Source: Solimicrobium sp043758755
Lineage (GTDB): Bacteria; Pseudomonadota; Gammaproteobacteria; Burkholderiales; Burkholderiaceae_D
Assembly: GCA_043758755.1 (NCBI GenBank)
Contig: JAYVMW010000016.1
Coordinates: 62,001 to 126,000 of the forward strand
Direction: 5' to 3'
DNA: 64,000 nucleotides
Notes under the pieces: generated by a model
The model's database searches: none
The model's input: only the letters and a program-made list of their open reading frames with translations
What the model was told of the DNA's origin: nothing
Position numbers and translations under genes: made by a program
In this document: positions 63,018 to 64,000 of the stretch, one piece after another
Position numbering within the stretch: the stretch's first letter is position 1
Layout: each line of letters opens with the position of its first letter

Positions 63018-64000
63018 TTACTTCGATTCCGGGTACAACACCACCTGCACATAGTTGTCAGGGGTCAGATAGCGGTTGGCGACCTGTTTGATATCGTCCG
63101 CCGTCATGGCATTGATGCGTTGCTCCAGGGTCAGAATTTCGGCCGGATCGGTCTGATACAAAGTTGCATCCTGCAGATACGACAGCCACTGCTCGTTGGT
63201 GCGCATGGCGATCCTGTGATTGGTGATCCAGTTTAATTTCACCTTGGCCAGTTCTTCATCGGTCGCGCCCTGCTGTCTGATTTTTTCTATTTCGGCAAAG
63301 GCTGCACTGATGACTCTTTCGGTGTTGTCCGGTCCGCACGGCAGGGAAAGTCCAACCCGGTAATTTTGATAGGGAACCCGTTCGATTGAACCACTCATGC
63401 CACCACCATAAATCAGTCCCAATTTTTCACGCAACACCTCAATGATGCGGATATTCATGACTTCGATAAGTGCCTGAAAACGCATGTTTTCCGCCTTGGA
63501 ATACTGGGCAGTGCCGGTAAACATGATCGTTACCTGCGACTTCGATTCACTGCCGCTGTGCACATCCTGTTTAACTATGCCCTGCACCGGACGAATATTC
63601 AGGTCGCGATACGTGAGTGGAATATCACCCACCGGCAGGCTGGCCAGATACGTGGCAATCAATGGTTTGATCTGTTCGGTCTGAAAACTGCCGACCAGAA
63701 TAAAGGTCAGGCCTTTGGCGCTGGTTAACCGGTCGGCATAGATGGCAGCAGTGCGCTGCATGTCGACTCGCGCAAAATCTTCCGGCCGCGGCGCTAAGGC
63801 CAGACGCGGATGATTGTTGTAGATCGTGCGCGACATCGCATTTGAATAGATCGATTCGGGGCGCGCCATGCTGTTGCGCGACAAATCCTGCATACGGTTG
63901 ATAAAGGCGCCGAACAGATCCGGATCCTGACGTGGCGGTGCGAAACGCAGTGCGATCGACTGGAACAGGGTTTCTATATCGGTGCTGGCGGCAAACCCGG
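63018..64000 (-). CDS. M16-family zinc peptidase (PqqL-like), partial
   Basis: The C-terminal part of an insulinase/pitrilysin-type protein whose 5' end lies beyond the window; the frame is open to the last base (GFAASTDIETLFQSIALRF). Visible features are TFILVGSFQTEQIKPLIATYLASLP, VTIMFTGTAQYS, LREKLGLIYGGGMSGSIE and ATDEELAKVKLNWI, typical of the second M16 domain of PqqL-like periplasmic zinc proteases. The catalytic HxxEH would be in the missing N-terminal part. It ends in NYVQVVLYPESK. Confidence 0.9.
   Translation of the reverse strand, partial: GFAASTDIETLFQSIALRFAPPRQDPDLFGAFINRMQDLSRNSMARPESIYSNAMSRTIYNNHPRLALAPRPEDFARVDMQRTAAIYADRLTSAKGLTFILVGSFQTEQIKPLIATYLASLPVGDIPLTYRDLNIRPVQGIVKQDVHSGSESKSQVTIMFTGTAQYSKAENMRFQALIEVMNIRIIEVLREKLGLIYGGGMSGSIERVPYQNYRVGLSLPCGPDNTERVISAAFAEIEKIRQQGATDEELAKVKLNWITNHRIAMRTNEQWLSYLQDATLYQTDPAEILTLEQRINAMTADDIKQVANRYLTPDNYVQVVLYPESK

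Overview
The window looks like a chromosomal piece of a Gram-negative betaproteobacterium, most likely Burkholderiales and possibly Oxalobacteraceae. The supports are a PEP-CTERM protein, TonB-dependent receptors, De Ley-Doudoroff galactose genes, several large sensor kinases and moderate GC. The genus is inference; no rRNA, tRNA or CRISPR array was seen.

Layout. 0.2-3.9 kb: a periplasmic binding protein, histidine kinase and sigma-54 response regulator in one overlapping operon (minus), with two near-identical palindromes at its promoter. 4.1-4.3 kb: a MITE-like repeat. 4.6-8.6 kb: a PEP-CTERM protein, two orphan small genes and an unusual pentapeptide-repeat/kinase-like protein. 8.7-9.4 kb: a VapBC-type module. 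10.2-20.0 kb: two sensor kinases with closely related catalytic cores flank a TonB receptor and a YfiR-like protein; the larger kinase has an apparent frameshift in its MASE1 domain. 20.2-35.9 kb: a galactan/galactose utilisation locus holding a TonB receptor, GH53 endo-galactanase, GH35 beta-galactosidase, AraFGH-type ABC importer (ATPase split by an in-frame TGA), SDR sugar dehydrogenase, SMP-30 lactonase, DgoD, DgoK, DgoA and a LysR regulator. Together these would take galactan to pyruvate and glyceraldehyde 3-phosphate.

36-53.6 kb is mixed accessory sequence: a Fic protein with repeated promoter motifs, a methyltransferase and divergent XRE regulator, a serine hydrolase, an OprB-like porin, a non-canonical NRAMP transporter preceded by two very small ORFs, a CsoR-family regulator with a recognisable operator, a GC-rich 1677-residue kinase/AAA/GAF/GGDEF protein, a cyanophycinase remnant and an MFS transporter.

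The most striking part is 53.7-60.6 kb, at the attTn7 site downstream of glmS. A truncated tnsA (its first 79 codons) is followed by four tandem 20-bp TnsB-type repeats ending in ACA. Next comes a 6.5-kb island (54026-60532) with its own, different terminal repeats and the 5-bp duplication ATTAC on both sides, one copy being in the glmS flank. Removing the island puts the older transposon end exactly 25 bp from the glmS stop, the spacing expected of Tn7. The island carries no transposase. It holds a CARF-like/sigma-54 AAA+ activator (RtcR-like layout), a type I HsdR cut short at its C-terminus, a HEPN/Abi-C-type protein and small unknowns. I read it as a partly decayed, transposase-less Tn7-like defence island in tandem behind an older Tn7-like remnant. 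glmS, an Lrp/AsnC regulator and a partial M16 peptidase close the window.
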